NCBI GenBank assembly: GCA_019671005.1
Contig: CM033715.1
Coordinates: 5,022,001 to 5,086,000, forward strand
DNA from: Hibiscus mutabilis
Taxonomy: Eukaryota > Streptophyta > Magnoliopsida > Malvales > Malvaceae
Reading direction: 5' to 3'
DNA: 64,000 nucleotides
Each line of letters begins with the position of its first letter. Within the stretch, counting starts at the first letter, position 1. The position numbers were made by a program, and so were the translations under genes. Below are positions 24,888 through 36,681 of the stretch, one piece after another. The notes under the pieces are model-generated. The model was not told where the DNA came from. It saw only the letters and a program-made list of their open reading frames with translations, and did no database searches.

Positions 24888-25496
24888 ATGAAATCTCTCC
24901 TTCTAGCATTCCTCTTCTTCTATCTCCACTCAATCCCAGCCCTCAGCTCCGCCGAATACGACGCCAACACCACCGCATCAAGCGCCACAGACTTCATCCG
25001 TACAAGCTGCTCCGCCACCTTATACCCCGAACTCTGTTTCTCTTCCCTCTCGGGCTATGCCAACGCCATCCAGCAAGACCCAGCTCGTCTAGCACGTACT
25101 GCCGTTGGCGTCAGCCTCTCCAGGGCCCGTCACATGGCGGCTTTCGTCTCTAACCTCTCCCGCGAATCCGACTACGGCGCCGACCCACGAGCCAGCGCCG
25201 CCTTGCACGACTGCTTCTCCAACATGGGAGACGCCGTGGACGAAATCCGGGGATCCTTGGACCAAATGCGGAAGCTGGTGGCTCCCGGATCGGAGTCTTT
25301 CAGGTTCCAAATGGGGAATGTCCAGACGTGGATGAGCGCCGCCTTGACGGATGAGGAGACGTGTACGGACGGGTTTGGGGATGTGGGCGACGGGCCGATG
25401 AAGGAGGCAGTGTGCGAGAGGGCGGCGAACGTGAAGAAGTTTACGAGCAATGCGTTGGCACTGGTTAATAGTTATGCAGAAAAGGGTACGAATTAG
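24888..25496 (+). CDS. Pectin methylesterase inhibitor (PMEI family), single exon
   Basis: An intronless 202-aa protein. Residues 1 to about 22 form a signal peptide, so it should enter the apoplast. The remainder fits the PMEI/invertase-inhibitor helical fold: C41 and C50 (SCSATLYPELC) give the conserved N-terminal disulfide, and C109 (LHDCF) and C159 (EETCTDGF) the second pair. A fifth cysteine, C176, is also typical of the family. QTWMSAALTDEETC is the characteristic block before the last helices. Length matches free-standing inhibitors of about 200 aa. Known role of the family: 1:1 inhibition of plant pectin methylesterases or of acid invertases. The sequence alone does not separate the two, though the similarity to 21-kDa PMEI-like proteins favours a PME target. 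Codon use is GC-rich compared with the AT-rich surroundings. No lesion seen. Confidence 0.92.
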   Translation: MKSLLLAFLFFYLHSIPALSSAEYDANTTASSATDFIRTSCSATLYPELCFSSLSGYANAIQQDPARLARTAVGVSLSRARHMAAFVSNLSRESDYGADPRASAALHDCFSNMGDAVDEIRGSLDQMRKLVAPGSESFRFQMGNVQTWMSAALTDEETCTDGFGDVGDGPMKEAVCERAANVKKFTSNALALVNSYAEKGTN

Positions 25497-26751
25497 TAGT
25501 TGTTTAATATAAGGAAATCTGTATAATTTCAAATCACAAAGCTTTGGTTAATTTCAACTTTTCGAGTTCTCTTTTGTATAGTGATTTTAAAGTGTTATTT
25601 ATTTATTTATTTCGGATTTTACGATCTTCCTTTCGATCGTTGCTGAGAATAGGAAAGCTGCATGTTTTTTTGTTTGTTTGTTTTTGTTGTTGCAGGAAAC
25701 TGAGTTTGTGTTTGTCGAGTTAAACTCTGAGTTGAGTGGATTTTTACAGTTTCATATAGCAATTCCCCCTCCTTTCTAAAATTATTAGAAAGTAAATTGG
25801 AAAACAATGGTATCTTTTTATTTTGTGTACAATTCTATTCTATATTTCAAAATTATCATCGCAAATATTTTTTAGCTAACAATTCTTTTATATATTCTTT
25901 AATTTTTTTAATTTCTTTAAATATATAATTAAGAAAATTGTACATTTAAATACGTTCAAATATAAAATCTATAAGTTATTACAACAATGATAATATTAAT
26001 CGAACTAAAATCTGAATATTTAGAAAAAAATATCATTATAAAATACTTCATTTAGTATATGGCAAACTTAAAAAAAATTTAAAGGTACATTTAATTAGTT
26101 TATCTAGTTTCAAATTTTGGAATATTAATCATTAATCTTATAACATAAAACAAATTAGCAACAAGTATACTACTTTTTAAAGAGAATTCGGATTTGAATA
26201 TTGTTGTTATTCTAACATATACTAGGATGTGAGCTCGAACGCGTTTAACCTCGCATTATATTCTGAAGACCGAGTAGGGAGGCGTTTTAGTATTTTAAGT
26301 AGGCATTGTATTAAAAAGTCATTAGACTTTATATTCAAAAGATATAATTAATCAAACTAAGTATAATTAGCACCATTCATTTCTTCCCGGCACCTTAATT
26401 GCTATATATCTTAGTCATGAATAAAAATTTAAAAAAGGTGCATTTAATCATTTATGCTAGATTTTAAGGACCCACGTCAGTACTTTAATTATTCGTAAAT
26501 CGCTTTCAGGTAAAGTGTTCATTTTGTTTCATTTTGAGCAGATGCTGTATCACATGCAATTACAGTGTTCTTCCTTTAACCCTTATTTATTTATTTATTT
26601 AATTTTGACAATGTTACCTAATCTCGTGATCTTGCTTAGGATAATCATGCACATCACATGCATCAATATAACCTAATTACAAATAGCAAATCAGTCTGTA
26701 AATTTTAAAATGAACCATAAATAAATAATTTGTCACGGTTAATTTTTAAAA
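25497..26751. other. Intergenic downstream of PMEI
   Basis: AT-rich, noncoding. It contains the PMEI 3' UTR and several ATTT-type simple repeats (for example near 25598-25612 and 26585-26600). No other feature seen. Confidence 0.5.
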
Positions 26752-27360
26752 GCATGTTAAAAAATATCTCTAACGTTTAAATGAATAATTATTATAATTC
26801 ATACTTTTTAAGTACTTTAACTCCCAACATTTCATTTCAGGTTAAAATGATTCATTCATTGATGAAAATTGTTATCCAAACTAAAGATAATCAATTTGAG
26901 ATGACTTGATAAAAATGACACATCAACAGAAAAATAATATTATATTTTATATAATATTAAGAAATTGTTTTTAACTATTGTGTCATTATGTTATCTATAT
27001 GATATTGATATGCCAACGTGCACTACTATGTATGTTTATCACGTTATTTCAAGTCATTTATCATTAATTAATTAACAATTTTCATCTACGAATGTGTCAT
27101 CTTGGTCTAAATTTTCATCTACCTGCAGGGGGTGTTTGGATGGGTTGTTGTGTATTGATTTGGGGCTTTGGCTTGGACTTTTATTCAGCTTTGTATTAAT
27201 AGTCTTGCCTTTTTAATTTTAATAAGCAAAGCTATTATTGCCGGATAAAAATATTTTTAGTCTAAATTAAAACGTTAAAAGTTAAAGTGCTTGAGAAAAA
27301 GAATGAGAGTCAATGTAACTATCTAATCAAACATTAAAGATATTTTTTTGACATTACATC
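26752..27360. mobile_element. Foldback MITE, family of the 32185 element, with nested insertion
   Basis: The ends are imperfect inverted repeats (left GCATGTTAAAAAATATCT, right end the inverse of GATGTAATGTCAAAAAA). The internal blocks match the element at 32185-32643 in the same order, including a shared CACTACTATG and ATTTTCATCT segment. Flanks are identical 9-mers TTTTTAAAA (26743-26751, 27361-27369). The copy is about 150 bases longer because of an insertion at 27114-27268 bounded by direct repeats GTCTAAATT. Confidence 0.75.
27114..27268. mobile_element. Nested insertion inside the 26752 MITE
   Basis: This segment has no counterpart in the sister MITE at 32185. It is bracketed by the 9-bp direct repeat GTCTAAATT at 27105-27113 and 27260-27268. 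It contains GGGGGTGTTTGGATGGG, which resembles some plant transposon ends, but no matching terminal inverted repeat was found. Confidence 0.4.
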
Positions 27361-28599
27361 TTTTTAAAATTATAAATGAACGATTTTTATTTAAATAATA
27401 AAACCATATTATTATAATATTGCTTGAAGTTTTAAGAGAGAATCACGTCCAGATGTTATTTTATTTAAAAGTGGTTGGTACAATTAATAAACATAATTCA
27501 TATGTTTTTATTATGTAATAGTTTATAAAACAAAATTATATATTCTTTCAACCAGAATGGTATAATGTCAAAACACTTGAGTTGTCATCAATTTATTTAT
27601 TGATATCAAATCTTTTGTTCGAATTGCAATATTTTTGTACCCTTTTAAACTATTTAGAGAACAGCCTAACTTCAATTAATTAAATTAAAAGAACATTTAA
27701 CTTCTAAGTACGTTTGAACTCATGTCTTTAAGCTGATATGAACAGGTCAATCATAATTGTATTAAATTAATTCAAACATATACAATGCAATAACAACGAT
27801 ATATGATACGGTAGTTGTTAATTTCCTTCCTTTGTTATAATGTCGAGAGTTCGATTTTGATAACAAGAACCAATCTTGTAAATAGAGTATAAATTAATCA
27901 ACTCAAAGAATAACTTTTAAATAACTACAACAACAATACCATCAATCGAATTAAAATCTAATTGTCTAAAACATTGTAACCGTCCGATAACCTTTGGTTA
28001 CAATTATGACAATGGGTAAGATAAACCAGTTCCACGACATAAATGACTGAACAGCTACAAAAGCGCAAATGAGAAGGACAGCAAGATAATGTCGGCTGGG
28101 TTAGGTTTGGATTCGGTGTCTGAAACTCGAAAGCATTTGGATTTTTGTAAGGAGACAGTGAGACGAGGGAGTCCCGTGACATAGGAATAGTCTGGAAAGA
28201 GAGAGGAAAAAGACAGAGACTTGGCTGTTGTTCGCTGCTGCTGCTCATGTCTTGGCTATATCGCTTCGTTAGGACCAGCAGCTTTGTCTTTGGGTTCACG
28301 AGACGCACTTACTGACCTTATTATTTTTACTATTTTGAGTAAATCCAACATTGGTTTTGGCCTTTGGGTCCTAAATAAACTTCATACTTTCCACAAACGG
28401 TACATATTTCAACTTTCGAGAACTTTTTTGTTTTTTTGTAGTTTAATAGGCTATGTATGAGCTCATCACTAATGTGTTGAGTTTGATTTGCTTTCACACA
28501 ATCTGTATGTATGAATTAAAGTTACACCATTTTATATTTTAATAATCTTACATTCATATTTTATTTTGATTCTCGTATGTAAGGCGTGCTGAATTTCGA
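27361..28599. other. Intergenic
   Basis: AT-rich. A minus-strand open frame of 116 codons at 27958-28308 shows no recognisable domain and is not called as a gene. Confidence 0.45.
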
Positions 28600-29330
28600 A
28601 TAGGGTACTTAAAGTATTTTTCAAGTCAAACAAGTGTCTAACATTTTTAATGTTACTCAAATAGGTGCCCGCCATGACTGTCCTTTAAAAAAATTTCGTT
28701 AGCCAATAAAAACATGACACATGACAATATTAAACATTTTTTTAAAAAAAATAAATCAGAAATTTTAAAATATTCTGAAATTTTCAAATAATCCTAAAAT
28801 AATCTCCAAATCCTTAAATCCCTCAAATCCGGCCACTACCACCAGCGTTGATCGCGTTTTCGGCGACGAACTGAAGCTCCCTCCCCTCGCCGAACGACCC
28901 ACACACTGTTCATCGTCTGTTATGATGTCGTTTGTCTCGAATTATTAGAATGAACAATTTGACAATTTTGGTGTTTCGTACGATGTCAGTTGATTTTCGT
29001 CGACGAAGTGGTGGGGTAAATGGTCGTGATGGTCCGACGATGAATGTGGTGGCACGACAGTATGGTAATCGACAGCGAAATCAGGTCAAATCGGGATTTT
29101 GGTTTTGAGATGTTAGGGATTTTAAATTTTGAGGCTATTTTATAAAATAAAGAAAATATTTTGTTTTATTAATTTTTTTATTTATTTGTAAATATACTTT
29201 TAGAAATTTAAGAAGCTGACACGTGTCACTTAATGGTGAAAATTAACGAATGTTGACGGTGAGCACCTATTTGAGTAACGTTGAAAGCGTTAGGCACCTG
29301 TTTGGCTTGAAAAATACTTTGGGCACCTAT
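28600..29330. mobile_element. Foldback (long inverted repeat) element
   Basis: The left end (AAAGTATTTTTCAAGTCAAA near 28611) and right end (inverse of AAAGTATTTTTCAAGCCAAA near 29300-29320) are matching inverted arms of about 130 bases, including TTACTCAAATAGGTGC in both. The centre has a GC-richer piece (about 28820-29070) with no recognised coding match. The target duplication was not resolved, so borders are approximate. Confidence 0.65.
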
Positions 29331-30819
29331 CTAGAAAAATAGTATAATTTGAGCACTTATTTGCTAGTTAATTTAGTACTTGATTTTTTTGGGAAGGGTG
29401 TCTTTTAAGTACATGTACTCTTTTTTTTGCACTCAATTATGTAATTGTAATGTGAGATTTTATGAATTCATCACTTTAATCAATGCTATTATTAAATCTA
29501 ACAATTTTTTGGGGTTAATTGGTGTCATGTATCATGTCACGCTGTTTTCGTTGATAAATCTAGAAAGTTTTATTTTATTTCAAAATATTTGTAAAAGAAC
29601 TAGAACTTCTAAAAAAAATTAAAATATTTTTTTAATTCGTAAATGTTACGAGGTAAATTGTAGTGTTTCATGTGGCATTAATATCTGAAGGAAAAATATT
29701 AATTTTTAATAGTAAAAATCGGCCAAAATGGCTTATTTGATTTATTCTATCAATCCGAGAGCTCAATTAATGAATTTCTCAAGTACAAAAACTTAATTGA
29801 GTTTAAAAAAGTTATCGAGCTTAATTGATTTTTATCCAAAGATACAAGGGCATAAAACACCCTTAAACCTATTTTTTTATCCAATTAAATACTTGAACTT
29901 CACTTCTTGATTTAATTGGTACACGAAGTTCTTTGTATCATTAACCAAATCTGCTTTGAATAGCTACAACCCAAGATTATTATTTCATTTTATACAGAAG
30001 GGACCAATCATGCAATTTAACCTAAATATTAAGGAAATAAAGAAGATGGATTAGGCCATAGCTCCTAGTGGATTTCACCCATGGAAGTGTGAGCCCGTAT
30101 TTGAAGGAAATTAGTCTGGGCTTGTAGTTTGGTGCCAATATTGCAGTACAAGTTTAACCTTTTGTCCAATAATAGCACAAATATGATGAAATTTTAGCAC
30201 AAAAATTGTGGCCTGGCGTTTTAGAAATTCGGTCCGAACCTCCCTAACCAAACTATATTTATTGATATATATATTTTTGGTGGACTCCGAGTGTCCGGTG
30301 GATATTCCAGCTAGAAGAAAAAATCCCTTGGTTCTAACAGCCCATTTGAACCCATCCTCGGCCGCTCTCGTCCTTCGTTCCGTCGGATCACTGCCGATAT
30401 CCTAGCCCCAAAACCTTTTCAATCTCTGTCTCGATTGTCGACGCTAACTCTTCCGTCTCTGATGCCTTTTACTGTTGTTTTTTATTGGTTTTCCGATCAC
30501 CCATTCGGTTTTTGTTGTTTCAAACAATAATTCACTCTTGTCAATTACAATAAATATGTCATTATGTTGTTAAGCGTGTATTTGACGATGAAATTTTTGG
30601 TTATAATCAGGTTATTTTATTTATTGAATTGTAACAATCATATCACTTATTTATAATTAAAAGTTAATGTTCATTATAAATTTAATGATAAAAAATATTT
30701 ATTACAATCGATAAATAAAAGTATACTTTTTATATTTTTTGGAAAAATTAATAAATTATTTATAGTGTTACTTAATTATGAGTGATTTGTGATGTTATTT
30801 ACGCTTAAGGATAAAGAGC
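29331..30819. other. Intergenic
   Basis: AT-rich with a GC-richer island near 30300-30450 (TCGGCCGCTCTCGTCC region) that could be an old 5' UTR or exon piece. No frame or domain supports a gene. Confidence 0.4.
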
Positions 30820-32184
30820 AATAGATATGCATTTTTTTTTTAATTTTTGAAGCAATAGAAATATTAGACTTAATGCTATAAAAATCTCAGCCTCTAATTT
30901 CTTTTCCAATATTTTCCAAGACTTGTTTTAATTGGTCCCCTCCCACGTCAAGATTATCATTTTCTTTTCCGATTGGGTCAGATTAATTAATCTATATTAT
31001 TCATATTTTTTATGAGTTTAAAATATATATTAAGAATATAATATGTTTGATTATTTTATAGAAATTATAGTATATTTAAAATATTATAATATCTTATTTA
31101 TATTTGAAGAATATATCATGAATATTTCATACAAAAACAAAAATCTAATAACATAAATATAAACTTGTTTATGTTTCATCAAATTATTAGTATATATGAG
31201 CTAAAATCAATTCTTTTAAACATTTTTTTAAAAAGTAACTATCAAATTAAATTAGAGAAGAAATTTGAAAAACAAATTGCCGAAGGGGTGCATCACAGCC
31301 AAGAAAAATGGCGGCTTAATTTCTTCAATGGAATTGCAGTGATGAATAGACTTGGATTCTGACTAATCATGGAGATTGAGTTAATCAAATAGTGTCATTT
31401 AAAGCATATTAAATGCATAGAGATTTAAAGATCCACTGATTAGCTTAGTAATTAAGGATGTTCATTTTGTCTCATCGTATATGGATTTAAATCTCTATAT
31501 AAAAATATAATATATATCTATTTAATTAAAAAAACACATAGAGATTCACTGAGTGATCAATAATGTTAATATATTATATTGTTTTGGTTTGTATGAATTT
31601 AAGTCTCAAACATTTACTTTAAAAATGTAATTATCTTTTAATTCCAAGTAATTTTTTTATCTATTAATGGTTCTTCTATTTTTATTTAGATATGGTCACG
31701 TTAGAGTTTCATTAACAGTCTCATTTAATTTTATTAACTTGTAAGGACATAAACTTATTTTTACAGGATAATGATAAATATAATGATCACACAATAAAAT
31801 AAATATTAAAATTTTACGTGAAAAATCGTTGATAAAAGAATTACATTAGATTCAATTTAATGTCGAAAGTTTACTAGAGAATATGGTTAGAGTTAAACAA
31901 CTTTGCAATGACTTATTAAACCCTAAATTGAGTCATATAAATACGTGTAGTTAACTTGATTAAAAATACATATTAGTTACTTTTCAAACTAATTTTCATA
32001 CTTTTAATCAGCGTCTAACAAAAATAATAAGATTATGTACAGAAGTGTGACAAACAATAAAAGTTGATAAAATAATGAAAGCATCTTAGTTGATTCATAT
32101 AGAAGGTGTTCAAGTCTTCATAGTCGTGCATGAAGTAGACATGATCTTAAGCTCTTTTACACTTTTCTTTTCACTTTTTTAAAA
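30820..32184. repeat. Tandemly duplicated noncoding unit, copy I
   Basis: Contains three blocks that recur downstream in the same order before the PME genes: a block with CCTCTAATTTCTTTTCCAAT (about 30885-30955), a block with ATCACAGCCAAGAAAAA (about 31288-31395), and, after a block with TTTAGATATGGTCACG (about 31680), a strongly conserved block with AGTCGTGCATGAAGTAGACA (32119-32165). Counterparts lie at about 35100-36330 and 46340-48690. No PME gene accompanies this copy. Confidence 0.7.
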
Positions 32185-32643
32185 GGCATAATGCTAAAAA
32201 ATGCCTTTAACGTTTGATTGAATTGTTACTCTGACATCTGTTTTTTAAGTATTTTAGCCATCAACATTTTATTTTGGGTCAAAATGACCCCCTTTAAAAA
32301 TGAAAGCTATTAGTCAACTGATGGTAAACAACTTGAAATGACACGTCAGAAGAAAAAAATATTTTATATTTTATACAGTTTTATAAAATTATTTTTTGAT
32401 AGATGTGTCATTCTGTAAAGTCAGCATATTTGTTTGTATGACACTACTATCGTGACATGTACTGTCATGTATGTTTATCATATCATTTCAATTAATTTAT
32501 CGTTGGTTGACTAACAATTTTCATCTGCAAAGAGATCATTTTGACCTAAAATAAAACTTTGAGGGCTAAATTACTTTAAAAAAAGAATAGGGACCAAAAT
32601 AATAATTCAATCAAATATTAAGAGTATTTTTTGACATTATACC
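32185..32643. mobile_element. Foldback MITE (459 bp)
   Basis: The left end GGCATAATGCTAAAAAAT and the right end (inverse of GGTATAATGTCAAAAAAT) form inverted arms that continue for well over 100 bases (for example GTCAAAATGA in both). Flanks are identical 9-mers TTTTTAAAA at 32176-32184 and 32644-32652, fitting a Mutator-like 9-bp duplication, although this 9-mer contains the palindrome TTTTAAAA, so part of it could belong to the element. Sister copy at 26752. Confidence 0.75.
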
Positions 32644-33630
32644 TTTTTAAAAAAAAGTATGGATTCTTTGGTGGTTGTTAACAAGTTCACTTGGGAAGAT
32701 GCTTAGTCTCGTCATCAAAAATTAAAATTATATGTCGTTTCAAGTTCACGTTTGTTAGTATTGCTCGTCTTGTGACTAGATTTTTCAAAGGGTTAAAATA
32801 ATGAAATGATGATGAGAGAATAAATATTGATGTCATAAAACCTCAGCCTCTAATTTTTCAATATTTTCAAACACATGTTTTAATCAATCCCACTCTCACG
32901 TCAATAGTTTCATCTTCCTTACCTTTTGGATCATTTTCGTAATCAAGTAAGTGTCATCTTTACGAGCATCATAAGATGCTAATCTTTTCCTGCATGTTAG
33001 TTATTGGAGGTGATTATTCGATCAGATCAAGTCAAGTTGAGTAGAAAATTATAAATTATATCGATGAGTTTTAATTCATGATTTAAACTTTATTTAATTT
33101 TTTAAGACGAATCAAATTGTTCGAATTTCTATTCAATTTTAATTGTAATTATTTATAATATTATGATACATAATGGTTATAATTTAAATGAATTTATCTA
33201 ATCATATAAGATATACATATGAATTCTTTCATATTCTTTTTTCACATGTGTAATGCTATTTAATAAATCATATACCTTATGAAATTATCAAATATATTTT
33301 AATGTTATTTTTAAATAATGAGTTTTGGGGGGACAATATTGATTAGAGTTTAAACTGAGTTAAGGAATATAATGAATTTACAACAAAAAAGTAGTAAAAG
33401 GACCAAATTGAATAAAATAAAAAGTTAGAGGGCTAAATTTAAAAAAAATGTTGTTAAAATATGAATTGTAGTTATATAGATATTCTATAGTGGCAGTGGA
33501 ACATATAGTTTAAATTTGGTAAAAAATGAATTTAAAATGAAGAAAGAATTGAAAAATACAAAAATATATAAAGTTGAGGAACAAAATTGAAAAGGTGAAA
33601 TTTTATTTTCAAAAAGTAGAATTAAAGTTA
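32644..33630. repeat. Noncoding unit, partial copy II
   Basis: Carries the block with GATGCTTAGTCTCGTCATCA (about 32698), found again near 47020, and the block with CAGCCTCTAATTTTTCAATA (about 32845), found again at about 35395 and 47815. The remainder is AT-rich. It is separated from the next unit by the Pack-MULE. Confidence 0.65.
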
Positions 33631-34924
33631 GGGTAAACAACACCAGTGAGCACCGAGCTATTAGGACGTACTTATTTTGACCACCAAACTATCGAACTCG
33701 TCAATCAGACCACCAAATTTATTAAATTGACTTATTTTGATCACCGTCGTTAAAAAAGTAACGGATGAGTGATGAAAGGGTGACATGACAATTAACGAAA
33801 ATTTGTAAAATTTCATATTTAGTCCTTATATTTACCTATTATATCAATTTGGTAAACACAATAACAACAAGCAGTGTTCTGCCTTCCTTATTTCCTGCCG
33901 GGAGTACTCCTCCCCAGAAACGGGTTCAGAGCAGAAATCGGATAGTTCAAATCTCATAATTTGGTACCAAAATTCCCTAAAACCAGAGACTTGGTGTTCT
34001 CTCTCTTTAATCCCTTCAACTTTCTTTCAAATGTAAACCGACCATTCAATGTTTTCTCTCTTTGTTTCCTCATCAAAACTGTTGTTTACATCCCAAAGAC
34101 TCAGATTTTAGGGTTTCGATGGAGGTGAATTTGACGGGAGGGGCAGTGGCTCGAATTATAAAAGGAGAGCTACATGCTTCAAGTGATAGAGCTGGAAGAG
34201 ATTCAAACGACGTCGCAACAACAACAGCAGCAAGAACCGAGAAAGAGCGAGAGGAGGTTCATGCTATCGCTATCGGATGGGTTATTGTCGCAGCAATGTC
34301 TACTTGCATCCATTAAGAACCGGCTCGTGAAATCCTTTAAGTTGCAAACCAGCTCCACTGTTCGATTGACTCGGTTCGTTCGCAGCTTCATCCAAGAACA
34401 CCTGTAAAACTTTCTCTTTCCCTCTTTCTCTCTTTGGGTTTTCTGCTAAATGAAAAAAAGAAGTTTTTTTACAAATTTTGATATAGCTTGGTTTTTTCTG
34501 TACAGTGGAGAACTGAGAATGATTCACTGACTTGTTTGTTTCAATATTTGATCATCATCTCTTGTTCTTTGTCGAACTTGAAATTAATACATTCTAATTG
34601 ATTGATTGTGATTATTTTTTGTTCTTCAAATGCTATTCTGGGATCCGGGTCTGAGTCCTCTTAAGCTTTTCTATTCAAGCTGTGTGCTTTAGTTTAATTT
34701 CTGTGCGTGGTGTGATAACGGGGACCAAATTAATATAATAAGTAAATAACATGGATTAAATGTATAATTTTATAAATTTTCGTTAATTACCACGTCACCC
34801 CGTTAGTTTTTTAACGGCGGTGGTCAAAATAAATCAATTTAATAAGTTTGATGGTCTGTTGACAAGTTCGGTAGCCAAAATAGGTACGCCCTAATAGTTC
34901 GGTGGTCACTGGTATAGTTTACCC
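33631..34924 (+). mobile_element. Pack-MULE carrying an RPA1 gene fragment (1.29 kb)
   Basis: Starts GGGTAAACAACACCAGTGAG and ends ACTGGTATAGTTTACCC. The terminal inverted repeats are about 200 bases, holding for instance TTATTTTGACCACC on the left and its inverse-like GGTGGTCAAAATAA on the right. It is flanked by a perfect 9-bp duplication TTAAAGTTA (33622-33630 and 34925-34933), diagnostic of Mutator-type transposition. The centre (about 33870-34700) is clearly different in composition: gene-like 5' UTR, an exon with similarity to the RPA70 N-terminal domain, and the start of an intron. There is no transposase, so the element is non-autonomous. Confidence 0.88.
34119..34407 (+). pseudogene. 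RPA1: Captured RPA1 (RPA70) exon-1 fragment
   Basis: An ATG at 34119 opens MEVNLTGGAVARIIKGE, the usual start of plant replication protein A 70-kDa subunits. After a frame shift near 34165-34175 the other frame reads LQVIELEEIQ, a Q-tract, SERRFMLSLSDGLLSQQ, then STVRLTRFV, matching the order of the RPA70N (DBD-F, protein-interaction OB-fold) domain. The frame ends at CACCTGTAAAAC, which looks like an exon end followed by a GT donor, and the next bases are intron-like (pyrimidine-rich). About 250 bases before the ATG resemble a 5' UTR. The parent protein binds single-stranded DNA in replication and repair. This piece has under 100 codons, is frameshifted and lacks the main DNA-binding domains, so it is a captured fragment rather than a gene. 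Confidence 0.75.
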
Positions 34925-34933
34925 TTAAAGTTA

Positions 34934-36681
34934 CATAAATATTCTAAAGCGGTTTAAAAGTAGTTAAAATAGACTTAAAATAAATGGTACATTGAAGAAC
35001 TAAAGAAATAAGGATTATGTACGGACTCAATAAGTGCTGCAAACAATAGAAAGTTGATGTACATTGAAAGCATCGTATAGGAAGTCTCCAACTATCCACA
35101 GTCGTGCATGAAGCAGACATGATCTTAAGCTTTATTTTTACACTTCTCCTTCCACTTTTTGAGAAAAAGGTACCTATTTTTTTGATATAGTATAGTAGAT
35201 GTTCACCTAATCACTTAATTAAGAAGTCAGAAGTTTAATTTTTACTCATAAAATAAAATATATTTCATAAAAAATAGAATATATTTAATAAAATTAGTTA
35301 CTGTTATCTACGTTGAATACATTTAAGAGGTCAAAAATTCGATCCCTTTTATTTTTCTTTTTTTAAAGCAAAAATAAATATTAATGTCATAAAATCACGG
35401 CCTCTAATTTTTCAATATTTTCAAACACTTGTTTTAATCAGTCTCACTTCCGCGTCAACAATCGCATTTTTTTCTACATGTATATTGGAAGCGACTATTT
35501 GAACGACTCAAGTTGAGTCATTTTTTTTAAATTTATCGAATTGATGAATTTAATTTTACGATTCAAATTTATTAGAATTTTTTTCAAGTTTATTCTATAA
35601 AATTTGAGTTTAGTTATTCGAGTTATCTTTAAATTTAATTGTAATTATTTATAATATTATTTTATGTATTAGTTTCAATTTAAATAAATTTCTATGATCT
35701 TATAAGATATACATATGTATTTTTTTATATTCTTTATACATGTGTAAGTAAGTGTAATGTTATTTAATAAATCAACTATCTTCTAAAATTATAAAATATA
35801 GGTTTAATGTTATATATATATATAGTTGAGAACCAAATTGAATAAAATAAAAGGTTGAAGGATTAAATTGTTAAAAATTTGAATTGAAGTTGTATAAATA
35901 TCTATATTGATAGTGGATCGTGCAGTCCAAATTTAATAAATTTACACTTAAAACAAACGAGTAAATAAATAAATGTGAAAATTTTACAAATTTAAGAGCT
36001 TAAATTACAAAAAATATTGATTTTTAAAAATAAAATTGAAACTGCATAGATATTTATTTTAGAAACATGTGATTCCAATTTAATAGAAAATGGGCTTAAC
36101 ATAAAGAAATCGAAGAAATAACAAAAATGATGGCGAAGTGTTAATTTCTGTTAATAAGCGCCAAAGGGCGTTTACACTTTACAGTTTACATCGCCAAATT
36201 TAGCCAGACTCTTGCAACGCATCACAGCCAAGAAAAACGGCGACCTAGTTTCTTCAAAGCAACGTTTTGGAAATTGCAGTGATGTATACTCCAATTCTGA
36301 CTACGGATGGAGATTGAGTCGTACAAATTGTGTCTCTAAAGAAGCAAATTAAAAAATTTGTGTATGTATGTTGTTAAAAAATTAAAAAAGATATATGAAC
36401 AAGTATTATCATGTAACTACACCAGTATATTAAAAAAAATTAACATTTGTTGCAATCTTAAGTAAAAAGCCTTATATAATCGACTAGAAAATTATAAATC
36501 ATAGAGGAATATAGTGTCAATTGTGTGCATGTATTGTAAAAGATACTAGCATAACATAATTCATCACTGCAAACGTCATGCAGTTGTAAATCTTGGAAGG
36601 AGGTTGTTGTCATGCAAAAAAATATATTGGCTAATGTTGATTAACTTGTCAATTAGAGAAAAAGGACCACCAAAGGTTTAA
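34934..36681. repeat. Upstream part of segmental duplication, copy A side
   Basis: Holds the conserved blocks in order: ACAGTCGTGCATGAAG (about 35097-35135), CGGCCTCTAATTTTTCAATA (about 35397), TAATAAGCGCCAAA (36157) and CATCACAGCCAAGAAAAAC (about 36215), then GTCATGCAAAAAAATATATT (about 36610) up to GGACCACCAAAGG. The same series reappears at 46920-48870, upstream of PME copy B. Confidence 0.75.

Noticed and set aside
25089..25532. Minus-strand 147-codon frame over the PMEI gene
   Set aside because: Shadow of the GC-rich PMEI coding region; no start context or family match.
27958..28308. Minus-strand 116-codon frame
   Set aside because: No recognisable domain, no splice or promoter context, composition not clearly coding.
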